From Deltaproteobacteria bacterium (GTDB lineage Bacteria; JAEEML01), in assembly GCA_016283195.1 (NCBI GenBank), contig JAEEML010000127.1, positions 1 to 11,260 on the forward strand: DNA of 11,260 nucleotides, read 5' to 3'. Position 1 is the first letter of the stretch. Every line of letters begins with the position of its first letter. Shown here piece by piece: positions 1 to 6,439 of the stretch. The position numbers and the translations under genes are program-made. The notes below the pieces were generated by a model, which saw only the letters and a program-made list of their open reading frames with translations, was not told the origin of the DNA and did no database searches.

Positions 1-193
1 TAAGCCGGGCATCGCTCACAGCCATGGAAGCCACTTGGTTGATAGGTGTCGGAGTGCCGTAATAATCAACGCGCACATCGTCTAAAATAGCCAGGTTAGC
101 CCGGCCAGTGCGCAGTTTGGAAAGGTCGCTTCTAAGGGACCTGACGGCTTGTTCGATAGAAGATTTAAAATCGCTGTAAATACCGTTAATCAT
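1..193 (-). CDS. frr: Ribosome recycling factor, N-terminal part (cut by window edge)
   Basis: Ribosome recycling factor works with EF-G to split the post-termination 70S complex so that subunits can be reused. The visible 64 codons start at the ATG complementary to 191-193 and contain the family signatures: the segment around residues 25-35 with Lys-Leu-Arg-Thr-Gly-Arg-Ala, then Asp-Tyr-Tyr-Gly-Thr-Pro-Thr-Pro-Ile-Asn-Gln (about residues 45-55) followed by Val-Ala-Ser-Met. A good Shine-Dalgarno (AAGGAG, complement of about 200-205) lies 6 nt before the ATG and supports this start. The stop codon of pyrH lies only 10 bp upstream, so the two are almost certainly one transcript, the usual bacterial order pyrH-frr. 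The C-terminal two thirds lie outside the window, so integrity cannot be judged. Confidence 0.95.
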   Translation of the reverse strand, partial: MINGIYSDFKSSIEQAVRSLRSDLSKLRTGRANLAILDDVRVDYYGTPTPINQVASMAVSDARL

Positions 194-203
194 TATAAAC
201 TCC

Positions 204-920
204 TTAAACTGTGACGGTGGTGCCTTTGTCTTTTCCGCAAAGCACATCTTTAATGGCGCCATCTTCTTTCATATTAAATACCGATATGGGCATCTTGCTG
301 TCCATGCAAAGTGAGACAGCGGTTAAGTCCATAACTTTAAGATTTTTTTCTAAAATTTCTTTATAGGTGATGGTGGCAAAACGCTTGGCAGCCGGGTTTT
401 TCACTGGGTCGCTGTCGTAAATGCCATCCACTTTGGTACCTTTAAACATAATATCGGCTTTTATTTCAGCGGCACGCAAAGCGGCGGCGGTGTCGGTGGA
501 AAAATAGGGATTGCCGGTGCCGGCGGTAAAAATCACCACTTCGCCGGCATTAAGAGCGGCTATAGCCTTTTCGCGGATAAAGAGCTCGGCTACTTGGGGA
601 ATATGTAAACTGGACATCACCCGGGCTTTAGCCCCCAGGCGCCGGAGCTGGTCCGCTATGGCGAGGCCATTCATCACTGTGGCCAGCATCCCCATATAAT
701 CGGCAGTGGCTCTATCCATGTCTTTGGCGCTTGTGCTCACCCCGCGAAAGAGGTTGCCGCCGCCGACCACTATGCCAACCTGAGTGCCAAGCGCTGTAAT
801 TTCAACTATTTGCCGGCAAGTTCTCTCTAGCATACTGGGATCTATACCGCTTGATAATTCGCCTTCCAGCGCCTCGCCGGAGAGCTTTAAAAGAACTCTT
901 TTGTATTTTGCGCCGCTCAT
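204..920 (-). CDS. pyrH: Uridylate kinase (UMP kinase)
   Basis: UMP kinase of the amino-acid-kinase fold phosphorylates UMP to UDP with ATP in pyrimidine nucleotide synthesis; in bacteria it is a hexamer, usually GTP-activated and UTP-inhibited. Numbered from the ATG at 920 (238 aa, close to the ~240 usual): KLSGEAL at 12-18, Gly-rich GGGNLFRG at 53-60, the UMP-site region DYMGMLATVMN at 74-84, GTGNPYFSTD at 134-143, KGTKVDGIY at 160-168 and DLTAVSLCMD at 198-207, all typical of PyrH. A GTG at 932 would add MGDS, but nothing before it resembles a ribosome binding site, whereas GGGGGA lies just before the ATG. I therefore prefer 920, with moderate certainty. It is followed at once by frr. No rpsB or tsf precedes it, unlike the common rpsB-tsf-pyrH-frr order; here the upstream neighbour is a divergent sensor kinase. 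Confidence 0.96.
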   Translation of the reverse strand: MSGAKYKRVLLKLSGEALEGELSSGIDPSMLERTCRQIVEITALGTQVGIVVGGGNLFRGVSTSAKDMDRATADYMGMLATVMNGLAIADQLRRLGAKARVMSSLHIPQVAELFIREKAIAALNAGEVVIFTAGTGNPYFSTDTAAALRAAEIKADIMFKGTKVDGIYDSDPVKNPAAKRFATITYKEILEKNLKVMDLTAVSLCMDSKMPISVFNMKEDGAIKDVLCGKDKGTTVTV

Positions 921-946
921 GGAATCCCCCACAAAAAGCCGATAAA

Positions 947-975
947 TGGCTACCCGAAAGTGGGCCTTCTGTCAA
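947..975 (-). promoter_or_regulatory. Candidate promoter of pyrH-frr
   Basis: On the minus strand there is a perfect -35 TTGACA (complement of 970-975), a 17-nt spacer and TAGCCA as a poor -10 (complement of 947-952). Transcription would begin near 940, leaving about 20 nt before the ATG at 920. That would leave almost no room for a ribosome binding site before the GTG at 932, a further reason to prefer the ATG. The -10 matches the consensus at only two positions. A second TTGACA on the same strand (complement of 1003-1008) has no -10 at proper spacing. The 933-1054 gap holds no gene and separates pyrH from the divergent kinase gene. Confidence 0.35.
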
Positions 976-1001
976 TATTTGGACTTTATACAACTATTTA
1001 A

Positions 1002-1030
1002 TTGTCAAAAAGCTTTCCTTTGCATAGGCT
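1002..1030 (+). promoter_or_regulatory. Candidate promoter of the hybrid kinase gene
   Basis: TTGTCA at 1002-1007, a 17-nt spacer and TAGGCT at 1025-1030 form a weak sigma-70-like promoter pointing at the kinase gene. The -35 matches five of six consensus positions, the -10 only three. The region is AT-rich and it overlaps a minus-strand TTGACA, so divergent control of pyrH and the kinase is conceivable. This is pattern reading only. Confidence 0.3.
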
Positions 1031-1054
1031 CTACTAGGCTTTTTTTGAAGGTGC

Positions 1055-3418
1055 ATGATTATGTCGGAACTTGATGATTATAAGCAAAAAGTAAAAGAGC
1101 AACTTACTAAAATTTGCCGGGTTATCGCTCAAATATCGGCCGGTAATTATAGTGAGCATTTAAATCTTTTCCCTATAGCTACCGAAGAATACAGCGAATT
1201 TTTGTTTGGTCTCGATATCTTGCTGAATGACCTCATAAAAACGCGCCGCGATTTGGAAATCCAGCAGGCTTATCATAAAACCCGCGCCGAAATTTGGCGC
1301 CGGGCTTCCATGGCTTATGATTCTCCGCAGGAAATGCTCGATAATTTGTTAAGTGTTCTCATTGAGGCTTTTAATTTGGATGTAGCCGGTTATTTGGTGG
1401 CCGGTAAAGAGGATGAAAATTATCGTTGTTTGGCCGCCAAGGCAACGGAAGAGATTAATTACACTGTTTTTTCTCTCCCTAAAAGCTTTATTTCTCCCCC
1501 CTCCGCCGAGTGTAGTTATTGTACTATTGCTTTGGGCGATGAGTCGCCGCTTTTTCATGGTGATGCGCCGGATGAACTGCGTATCAGTGCCGATGCCGTA
1601 CGCAAACTAAAACTCAAATCCATGATGGGCGTTTTTGCTTATGATGCCGTCAGCAGTGCCAATGTCGGCGTGGTTATCGGCAGTAAAAATAAGCGTCAAT
1701 GGAATACCCATGAAGAGCACACCATAGCTTCAATGACGATGATTTGCCATGCGCGAACCTTGCAACTTAAAATGAAAGAGGAGCTGGCTACAGCTAATAT
1801 GCGCCTGGAAAAAGAGGTGGCGGCGCGTACCGGAGAGCTCAATAATCTCAATATGCGCCTCACCAACGACCTTATTTACAGAGAGCAAGTTGAGCGCAAA
1901 CTCCGCGAAAATATGGAACTTTATCGCGCTCTGGTGGAAACGATTCCCGATTCTATTCTGGTTGTGGTCAGCGATGGCACCATTAGGCGCATCAATTCGG
2001 CCTCTTTGAATGTTTTCCACGCGCGGAACGAAAAAGAGCTTATAGATCATAATATTGCTGAATTTATTGAAGAATATGACCTTACAACCACCAAAGCTTA
2101 CAAGACTTTGGAGCGCCAGGTGAAATGCTGTGACGGCAATAGCTGCCTATGCGAAATAACCATTACCGATATTGTCTTTTCCGGGCCTAATCAAGATGCG
2201 GCTCGCCTCTGCCTGGTGCACGATATAACCGAGAGACGGCGCCAGGAAAGTGAGCTTGCGCGCATTCAAAGTCTTGAATCTATTGGTATTTTAGCGGGCG
2301 GTATAGCTCACGATTTTAATAACATCCTTTCCGGTGTGGCCGGCAATCTTTATTTGGCCCGGGAGCTTTATCCCAAAGAGCCGCAAAAATCACTCTCGCT
2401 TTTGGATGTAGCCCATCACTCTATTATAAAAGCCAAACATTTAACCGGGCAACTCCTGACTTTTGCCAAAGGCGGCGCTCCCATTAAAGAAACATTATCC
2501 ATTAAAAATATTTTAGACGAAGCTGCAACTTATGCTTTGGCCGGCTCAAAAATGGCCTACCATTTTGCGGCCAATAACAAATTGAAACTGGTGGAGGGAG
2601 ATCCCACACAACTGGTGCAGGTTTTTAGTAATTTGCTTTTGAATGCCGCTCAGGAGATGCAGCAGGGGACGATTGATCTCGAAGCCGAAACAGTTGATAT
2701 AAAAGATTATGATGAGGAACATTCCCTGCCGGACGGAACTTATGTCCATATTATGGTGGCCGATCGCGGCGGTGGTATTTCCGCCGAGAAAGCGCCTTAT
2801 ATTTTTCACCCTTATTATACCACGAAAAAACAAGGCACCGGTCTTGGGCTTACAGTGGTTTATTCTATTGTGCAACATCATGGCGGTGTGGTTTATCATG
2901 CTCCGCGAGATGGCGGAGGGACGATTTTTCATGTTTTTCTACCGGCCAGCAATGTGGAGGAACAACCACTAAAAGTAAAAGAAAAATCATCGGTTACCGA
3001 TAATGTGGAAATCACCAATAAGCGCCTTTTGCTCATGGACGATGACGAAGATATTTTGACTATGCTTGGCGAACTCTTTACTTTTATGGGCTATGAACCA
3101 TCCCTCGCCAAGAACGGTGAAGAAGCTCTGAAAATATATAAAGAATCCCAGGCCAAAAAGCAGCCTTTCGCAGTGGTTATTTTGGATTTAACCATTACCG
3201 GCGGCATGGGCGGCAAAGAGACAATCGGCGAATTAAAGCAACTTGATCCCGATGTTTATGCCATTGTAGCCAGCGGATACTCCAACGATCCGGTGCTGGC
3301 CAGTTATAAAGAATACGGCTTTAAGGATATTTTAACCAAACCCTATACTATGGAAGAGTTAAAAGAAGTTTTGAAAAGAGCTTTTAATTCCAAGCAACTT
3401 CAGGAACCGGAAGCCTGA
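1055..3418 (+). CDS. Cytoplasmic hybrid sensor histidine kinase (GAF-PAS-HisKA-HATPase-REC)
   Basis: A 787-residue hybrid two-component kinase. Read in order: a HAMP-like helical N-terminus (about 15-70, with ISAGNYSEHL), a GAF-like sensor domain (about 85-235), a coiled coil (about 236-285), a PAS domain (about 286-395), HisKA with the NtrB-like H-box AGGIAHDFNN (phosphorylated His419), a HATPase domain (N-box Asn530, Asp570 in DRGGG, G2 box GTGLGL from 594) and a C-terminal receiver domain (acidic DDD at 662-664, phospho-acceptor Asp711, switch Ser740, Lys762). No membrane segment or signal peptide is visible, so it should sense a cytoplasmic signal. Cysteines cluster in the GAF (C153, C156) and PAS (C358, C359, C364, C366). 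There is no DNA-binding output domain; the phosphate may stay on its own receiver or pass to another protein. ATG at 1061 (third codon) has better spacing from GAAGG at 1047-1051 and may be the true start. The last 35 bp overlap lpxC tail to tail. Confidence 0.9.
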   Translation: MIMSELDDYKQKVKEQLTKICRVIAQISAGNYSEHLNLFPIATEEYSEFLFGLDILLNDLIKTRRDLEIQQAYHKTRAEIWRRASMAYDSPQEMLDNLLSVLIEAFNLDVAGYLVAGKEDENYRCLAAKATEEINYTVFSLPKSFISPPSAECSYCTIALGDESPLFHGDAPDELRISADAVRKLKLKSMMGVFAYDAVSSANVGVVIGSKNKRQWNTHEEHTIASMTMICHARTLQLKMKEELATANMRLEKEVAARTGELNNLNMRLTNDLIYREQVERKLRENMELYRALVETIPDSILVVVSDGTIRRINSASLNVFHARNEKELIDHNIAEFIEEYDLTTTKAYKTLERQVKCCDGNSCLCEITITDIVFSGPNQDAARLCLVHDITERRRQESELARIQSLESIGILAGGIAHDFNNILSGVAGNLYLARELYPKEPQKSLSLLDVAHHSIIKAKHLTGQLLTFAKGGAPIKETLSIKNILDEAATYALAGSKMAYHFAANNKLKLVEGDPTQLVQVFSNLLLNAAQEMQQGTIDLEAETVDIKDYDEEHSLPDGTYVHIMVADRGGGISAEKAPYIFHPYYTTKKQGTGLGLTVVYSIVQHHGGVVYHAPRDGGGTIFHVFLPASNVEEQPLKVKEKSSVTDNVEITNKRLLLMDDDEDILTMLGELFTFMGYEPSLAKNGEEALKIYKESQAKKQPFAVVILDLTITGGMGGKETIGELKQLDPDVYAIVASGYSNDPVLASYKEYGFKDILTKPYTMEELKEVLKRAFNSKQLQEPEA

Positions 3419-4304
3419 TTTCTTCGCTACGGGGCTGCGGCCTAGCTTGGTCTCTTGCTGTCCAGAGTCTAAAGGCGCCCGATTTAACCAGCGCTTGTAA
3501 AAGTTCGGCATGGAGAGCATGGCCGCCTTTATATATTTCGACAGCCCCAATAAGCGGCGCTCCTAAAAGAGCTAGATCACCAACGGCATCCAGTGCTTTA
3601 TGGCGCACAAATTCATCGGGATAACGCAAGCCGCCGGGATTAAGAACATTGTAATTATCTATAACAACAGCGTTTTCAAGAGAACCGCCCAAAGCCAGAC
3701 GGCGTTCTTTTAAAGCCTCTATATCTTTTAAAAAGCCGAAAGTGCGGGCCCGCGCTAATTCTTCGGTGAAAACGGCAGTGGAAAAATCAGCGGCAAAAGT
3801 TTGCCGGCCGATTAAAGGATGAGGAAAATCAATAACATATTTTAAAGATAGGGTAGAAGCCGGGGAGATGGTAGCCCATTTGTCATTAAGGCGCACCGTA
3901 ACTTTATCGGTGACTACGGCAAACTTTTTTTGGGCTTTTTGTTTTATTATACCGGATTCTTGCAACATACAAACGAAAGGAGCGGCGCTGCCGTCCATAA
4001 TGGGAACTTCCGGCCCGCCGACTAATACGCGAGCATTATCGATACTTAAGCCCATAAAGGCGGCCATTAAGTGCTCGATAGTTTTTATGGCATTTTCCCC
4101 CTGGCCGATGGTGGTAGCCAGTTCGGTGCGGGTAACGAGGTCGTAGCGAGCCGGCATAACCAGAGGATCTTTAATATCGGTGCGCTCAAAAGTGATGCCG
4201 TGGCCAGCCGGGGCGGGAAGTATCTCTAATCTAATGGATTTACCGGTGTGCAGCCCGATGCCGACACAACCTATTTTTTCACGAATGGTGCACTCTCTCA
4301 CCAT
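3384..4304 (-). CDS. lpxC: UDP-3-O-acyl-N-acetylglucosamine deacetylase
   Basis: LpxC is the zinc amidase that removes acetate from UDP-3-O-acyl-GlcNAc, the committed step of lipid A synthesis, in the cytoplasm. From the ATG at 4304 the protein is 306 aa, the usual size. The zinc ligands are visible: His78 in IEHLMAA, His235 and Asp239 in RHKALDAVGD, with catalytic-type His262 in GGHALHAELL. The N-terminal VGIGLHTGK motif and NPGGLRYPDEFVRHK are also family-typical. The frame stays open to 4391, but AAAGGAG (complement of 4314-4320) is well placed for the ATG at 4304 and the family begins there. The last ~25 residues (after FRLW) are a charged, proline-containing tail ending EVAWN, unlike the hydrophobic tail ending LA in E. 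coli LpxC that FtsH recognises. The final 11 codons and stop overlap the convergent kinase gene. Confidence 0.97.
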   Translation of the reverse strand: MVRECTIREKIGCVGIGLHTGKSIRLEILPAPAGHGITFERTDIKDPLVMPARYDLVTRTELATTIGQGENAIKTIEHLMAAFMGLSIDNARVLVGGPEVPIMDGSAAPFVCMLQESGIIKQKAQKKFAVVTDKVTVRLNDKWATISPASTLSLKYVIDFPHPLIGRQTFAADFSTAVFTEELARARTFGFLKDIEALKERRLALGGSLENAVVIDNYNVLNPGGLRYPDEFVRHKALDAVGDLALLGAPLIGAVEIYKGGHALHAELLQALVKSGAFRLWTARDQARPQPRSEEIRLPVPEVAWN

Positions 4305-4467
4305 AAAATATTTCTCCTTTGGCCATTGAATTGGCCGGATACCACTCTCAAATTCGTTGCAAAAAACATACCAACTTTTTACCCGGGCCAAAGGCCTAGG
4401 ACGGAGAGCGGTAACATGGTGCTTTTAGCTTTATAACGGCTTGCAATGAGGCCAAAAAGCGCAAGCA
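4305..4467 (-). promoter_or_regulatory. Probable long structured 5' leader of lpxC
   Basis: If transcription starts about 7 nt below the -10 at 4474-4479, lpxC has a leader of about 163 nt. On the transcript this stretch contains GCTTGC/GCAAGC arms (4439-4444 and 4461-4466) at its 5' end, a GGCC-TTT-GGCC small hairpin near 4386-4396, a 12-codon open frame (4379-4417) and a final hairpin touching the ribosome binding site. No riboswitch class is recognisable and no tRNA-like fold or gene is seen in 4305-4538. Confidence 0.35.
4321..4336 (-). promoter_or_regulatory. Hairpin abutting the lpxC ribosome binding site
   Basis: Arms GGCCA and TGGCC (4321-4325 and 4332-4336) with a 6-nt loop form a 5-bp GC-rich stem whose 3' foot is immediately followed on the mRNA by the Shine-Dalgarno AAAGGAG (complement of 4314-4320). 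It could modulate translation or mRNA stability. Short stems like this also arise by chance. Confidence 0.35.
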
Positions 4468-4473
4468 GACCGC

Positions 4474-4502
4474 CTTCTAGCATACAACTTTTTAAATGGC
4501 AA
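4474..4502 (-). promoter_or_regulatory. Candidate lpxC promoter
   Basis: On the minus strand TTGCCA (complement of 4497-4502), a 17-nt spacer and TAGAAG (complement of 4474-4479) form a sigma-70-like promoter in the gap between the phosphatase gene and lpxC. The -35 matches five of six consensus positions; the -10 matches TATAAT at three (T, A, A) and TAGAAT, the -10 of the best two candidates in this window, at five. It lies between the stop of the upstream phosphatase gene and lpxC, so lpxC would not need read-through. Confidence 0.45.
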
Positions 4503-4538
4503 GATTAGGGAAGAAAATTGCAAAGTGCGACAAAAATG

Positions 4539-5303
4539 TCAGGGTAAGTATTGTACAACAATAACGGAGATATTGTCTTGGCCGCCGTTTTCGTTGGCTC
4601 TATTGATGAGCTCACGGCAGCAGAGTTCCAAGTCTTCGCCGGCAGCGAGGGCCGTTTTTAAAATGAGATCATCGGGCACCATGCCGGAGAGGCCGTCGGA
4701 GCAAATTAAAAAGCGGTCATAAGGGCGCGGCTGCACTTTGGTGATATCTACATCGACAGTCTCTTTCATGCCAAGTGCCCGCACAATGACATTTTTATGC
4801 GGAAAAGCGGCAATTTCTTCCGGTGTGAGCTGATGTACTTTGAGATAATCATTTAATAGCGAGTGATCTTCGGTGATTTGCTTTATTTGGTTATCTCTAA
4901 TCATATAGCCGCGGGAGTCGCCCACATGGCCAAACATGGCTCCCTCGCGTGTTGGCATAAAGGAGACAATAGTGGTGCCCATGCCGCGAAAACGGCCATC
5001 GTTGCGGTTGGTTTCAAAGATGCGGCGGTTGGCCAGTTTTATGCCGTTTATAAGGCGGTTTTCTTCCATCGTCTTGGAACGGTCTTCTTTGTAAGGCCAA
5101 GTAATTTCATCGTTTTTGGCACTATCCATAATAAAATTGGCTAGTGATTCAATGGCTATTTGCGAAGCTACTTCGCCAGAAGAATGGCCACCCATGCCGT
5201 CGGCAACAACAAAGAGGTTGTATTCCGGCAGAAGGAAAAAATTATCCTCATTGTGGCCGCGTTTCATGCCTACATGGCTAGTACCAGCGTAATTAATTCT
5301 CAT
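4539..5303 (-). CDS. PP2C-family serine/threonine protein phosphatase
   Basis: A stand-alone 254-residue metal-dependent protein phosphatase of the bacterial PrpC/Stp type, expected to remove phosphate from Ser/Thr residues in the cytoplasm. Motifs in order: KRGHNED at 14-20 (Asp20, metal-associated), VVADGMGGHSSGE at 32-44 (metal ligands Asp35 and Gly36), RGMGTTIV at 106-113, GHVGDSRGY at 125-133 (Asp129), ICSDGLSGMV at 200-209 (metal ligand Asp203) and GGQDNISVIVV at 240-250 (metal ligand Asp243). All metal-binding aspartates are present, so it should be active. There is no signal peptide or membrane segment. The ribosome binding site is weak (GGGA about 7 nt before the ATG). A Ser/Thr kinase partner, often adjacent in other genomes, is absent here. 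A strong-looking promoter precedes it, so it is probably transcribed on its own as well as by any read-through from the paralogue cluster upstream. Confidence 0.93.
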   Translation of the reverse strand: MRINYAGTSHVGMKRGHNEDNFFLLPEYNLFVVADGMGGHSSGEVASQIAIESLANFIMDSAKNDEITWPYKEDRSKTMEENRLINGIKLANRRIFETNRNDGRFRGMGTTIVSFMPTREGAMFGHVGDSRGYMIRDNQIKQITEDHSLLNDYLKVHQLTPEEIAAFPHKNVIVRALGMKETVDVDITKVQPRPYDRFLICSDGLSGMVPDDLILKTALAAGEDLELCCRELINRANENGGQDNISVIVVQYLP

Positions 5304-5349
5304 ATTTTATCCCAAAATAAGCTGCCAACTCCGTTTAGCAGACGGCGCA

Positions 5350-5378
5350 ATTCTAGCACCTAAGAAAAGGTGTGTCAA
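5350..5378 (-). promoter_or_regulatory. Strong candidate promoter of the PP2C gene
   Basis: On the minus strand: -35 TTGACA (complement of 5373-5378, perfect), 17-nt spacer, -10 TAGAAT (complement of 5350-5355, five of six). The start would be near 5343, giving a leader of about 40 nt before the ATG at 5303. It is the best sigma-70-type promoter in the window. Confidence 0.7.
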
Positions 5379-5390
5379 ACGTAAGTGCTA
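5354..5390 (-). repeat. Imperfect inverted repeat spanning the PP2C promoter
   Basis: TAGCACCTA at 5354-5362 and TAAGTGCTA at 5382-5390 are inverted copies with one mismatch (a G-U pair in RNA), separated by 19 nt. One arm overlaps the -10 and the other lies just beyond the -35, the geometry of an operator. The outer arm also begins 1 nt after the stop codon of the upstream paralogue gene, so in read-through RNA it would fold as a 9-bp stem behind that gene. No U-tract follows, so a classical terminator is unlikely. Confidence 0.45.
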
Positions 5391-5391
5391 A

Positions 5392-6381
5392 TTAGAAACG
5401 GCCGCCAAGCATAATGCCACCGCCGTTTGGGAGCATGGCCGGGGCAACGGAGATTTGCATTTTTTGCTTTTGATTTTCGTATTTTTTCACCTGCTTGGTG
5501 ATGATGCGGCGTGTAAGTACCAAATCCACCAGTCCCCAAATAGCCATAGTCGGCAGAATGATAAGGGCATTCATATAACTGCTGACCATAAAAGCTAAAT
5601 ATTTATCATCTTCGGTTCCGTTATCTTGCACGCTCCTTAGGGCAATCAGCAAGGGGAAGGCAATAGAGACGACAGTGCGGATGCAGGAGCTGATAATGGC
5701 ATATTTAGCCGATTTGCCAAGAGCCAGGAAGTGCCCCAAAACCGGGCCGAAGCCCAATGTGGCACCAACTAAAATAAGACCGCCGTAATATAAAGCGCCT
5801 ACCTTTTTTTCTTTGGCAATAAGCTCTGCGGCATATACACCTACTTCTGGAGCACGGAAAATAGCCCCCAGCATAACGCCGCCCACAAGCCCGGTAGATA
5901 TAGCCGTCATAGCTGCCGACATCATACTGGCGGAAATGGCTGTTCCCAATAGAGTTGCGCCAACGGCAATACCCACTGCCGCGCGGGGTTTATAGGCCAG
6001 TCTTCCGGGTTTTGGTACAGGGAGAGCATCCGGATTTTGTGTGGCGACACCGTCATTTTCTGCTGTATCTTGGCTTATAGCGGCGGAATCCTCCAGCGCC
6101 TTATTACCGTTATCTTCTTCACTTGCTGCACCGGCACTTAAATTTTGCCCGTTTTCATCTTCTTGGGCTTCTCCTTCCGCTTCGTCCTCCTCCGCTCCAG
6201 AGACTGCGGGGGCGGCAGTGTCGCTTTCATTAGCGCCGAGAGCACGGCCCTCTTCTTCCGCTTCAAGCGCGTCATGCGCGGCGGCGGCGTGGTCTTTGGT
6301 GACCGCTTTATCTGCGGCTGTAACTGTTTGCCCCAGGCTGAAAGAGCCTATTAAAATAGCTAAAATAGTTGTCTTAATCAT
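5392..6381 (-). CDS. Exported membrane protein, paralogue C of a three-gene cluster (329 aa)
   Basis: I do not recognise a named family. Residues 1-22 are a signal peptide (hydrophobic 4-19, probable cleavage after VTA). Residues 24-124 are a strongly acidic, Ala/Glu/Asp/Asn-rich low-complexity linker, likely disordered and outside the cytoplasm. PKPGRLAYKP (123-132) opens the conserved core, which has about four to five hydrophobic segments (roughly 133-160, 162-185, 193-216, 226-249, 262-290). Signature segments are GATLGFGPVLGHFLALGK (206-223) and AIWGLVDLVLTRR (280-292), then a basic stretch with VKKY (298-301) and the terminal motif SVAP-x5-GGGIMLGGRF. GGAGGA (complement of 6387-6392) is an excellent ribosome binding site for the ATG. 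It is the last gene of the cluster, 58 bp after paralogue B. I recall only vaguely similar exported proteins with a Gly-Pro-x-Leu-Gly-His/Gln-Phe segment and a Gly-Arg-Phe end in deltaproteobacteria; function unknown. Confidence 0.8.
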   Translation of the reverse strand: MIKTTILAILIGSFSLGQTVTAADKAVTKDHAAAAHDALEAEEEGRALGANESDTAAPAVSGAEEDEAEGEAQEDENGQNLSAGAASEEDNGNKALEDSAAISQDTAENDGVATQNPDALPVPKPGRLAYKPRAAVGIAVGATLLGTAISASMMSAAMTAISTGLVGGVMLGAIFRAPEVGVYAAELIAKEKKVGALYYGGLILVGATLGFGPVLGHFLALGKSAKYAIISSCIRTVVSIAFPLLIALRSVQDNGTEDDKYLAFMVSSYMNALIILPTMAIWGLVDLVLTRRIITKQVKKYENQKQKMQISVAPAMLPNGGGIMLGGRF

Positions 6382-6439
6382 TTTAATCCTCCATTGTTTT
6401 ATATGATTATTTTTTAAGTTTTTTTAAAAAAGTATAAAA

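Noticed and set aside
2546-2932. Minus-strand open frame of 128 codons inside the hybrid kinase
   Set aside because: Antisense to the conserved HATPase domain, with no ribosome binding site or domain; a shadow frame.
3400-3480. Bidirectional terminator between the hybrid kinase and lpxC
   Set aside because: The genes overlap and no GC-rich stem with a T-run on either strand was found near the junction.
4305-4391. Longer LpxC start adding 29 residues
   Set aside because: It would begin at a TTG without a ribosome binding site and add a non-homologous N-terminus; the ATG at 4304 has AAAGGAG and matches the family start.
4392-4538. Possible tRNA or small RNA gene upstream of lpxC
   Set aside because: No TTCGA-type T-arm, no cloverleaf pairing and no CCA end could be found; only small inverted repeats are present.
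6041-6406. Plus-strand open frame of 121 codons opposite paralogue C
   Set aside because: It is the antisense of the Ala/Glu/Asp-rich linker, whose GC-rich codons lack stops on the opposite strand; the Ser/Ala-rich product has no motif and the minus-strand gene has a signal peptide and strong ribosome binding site.
6414-6433. AT-only palindrome between paralogues B and C as a terminator
   Set aside because: The stem would consist only of A-T pairs and would be too unstable for intrinsic termination; it is better read as AT-rich spacer.
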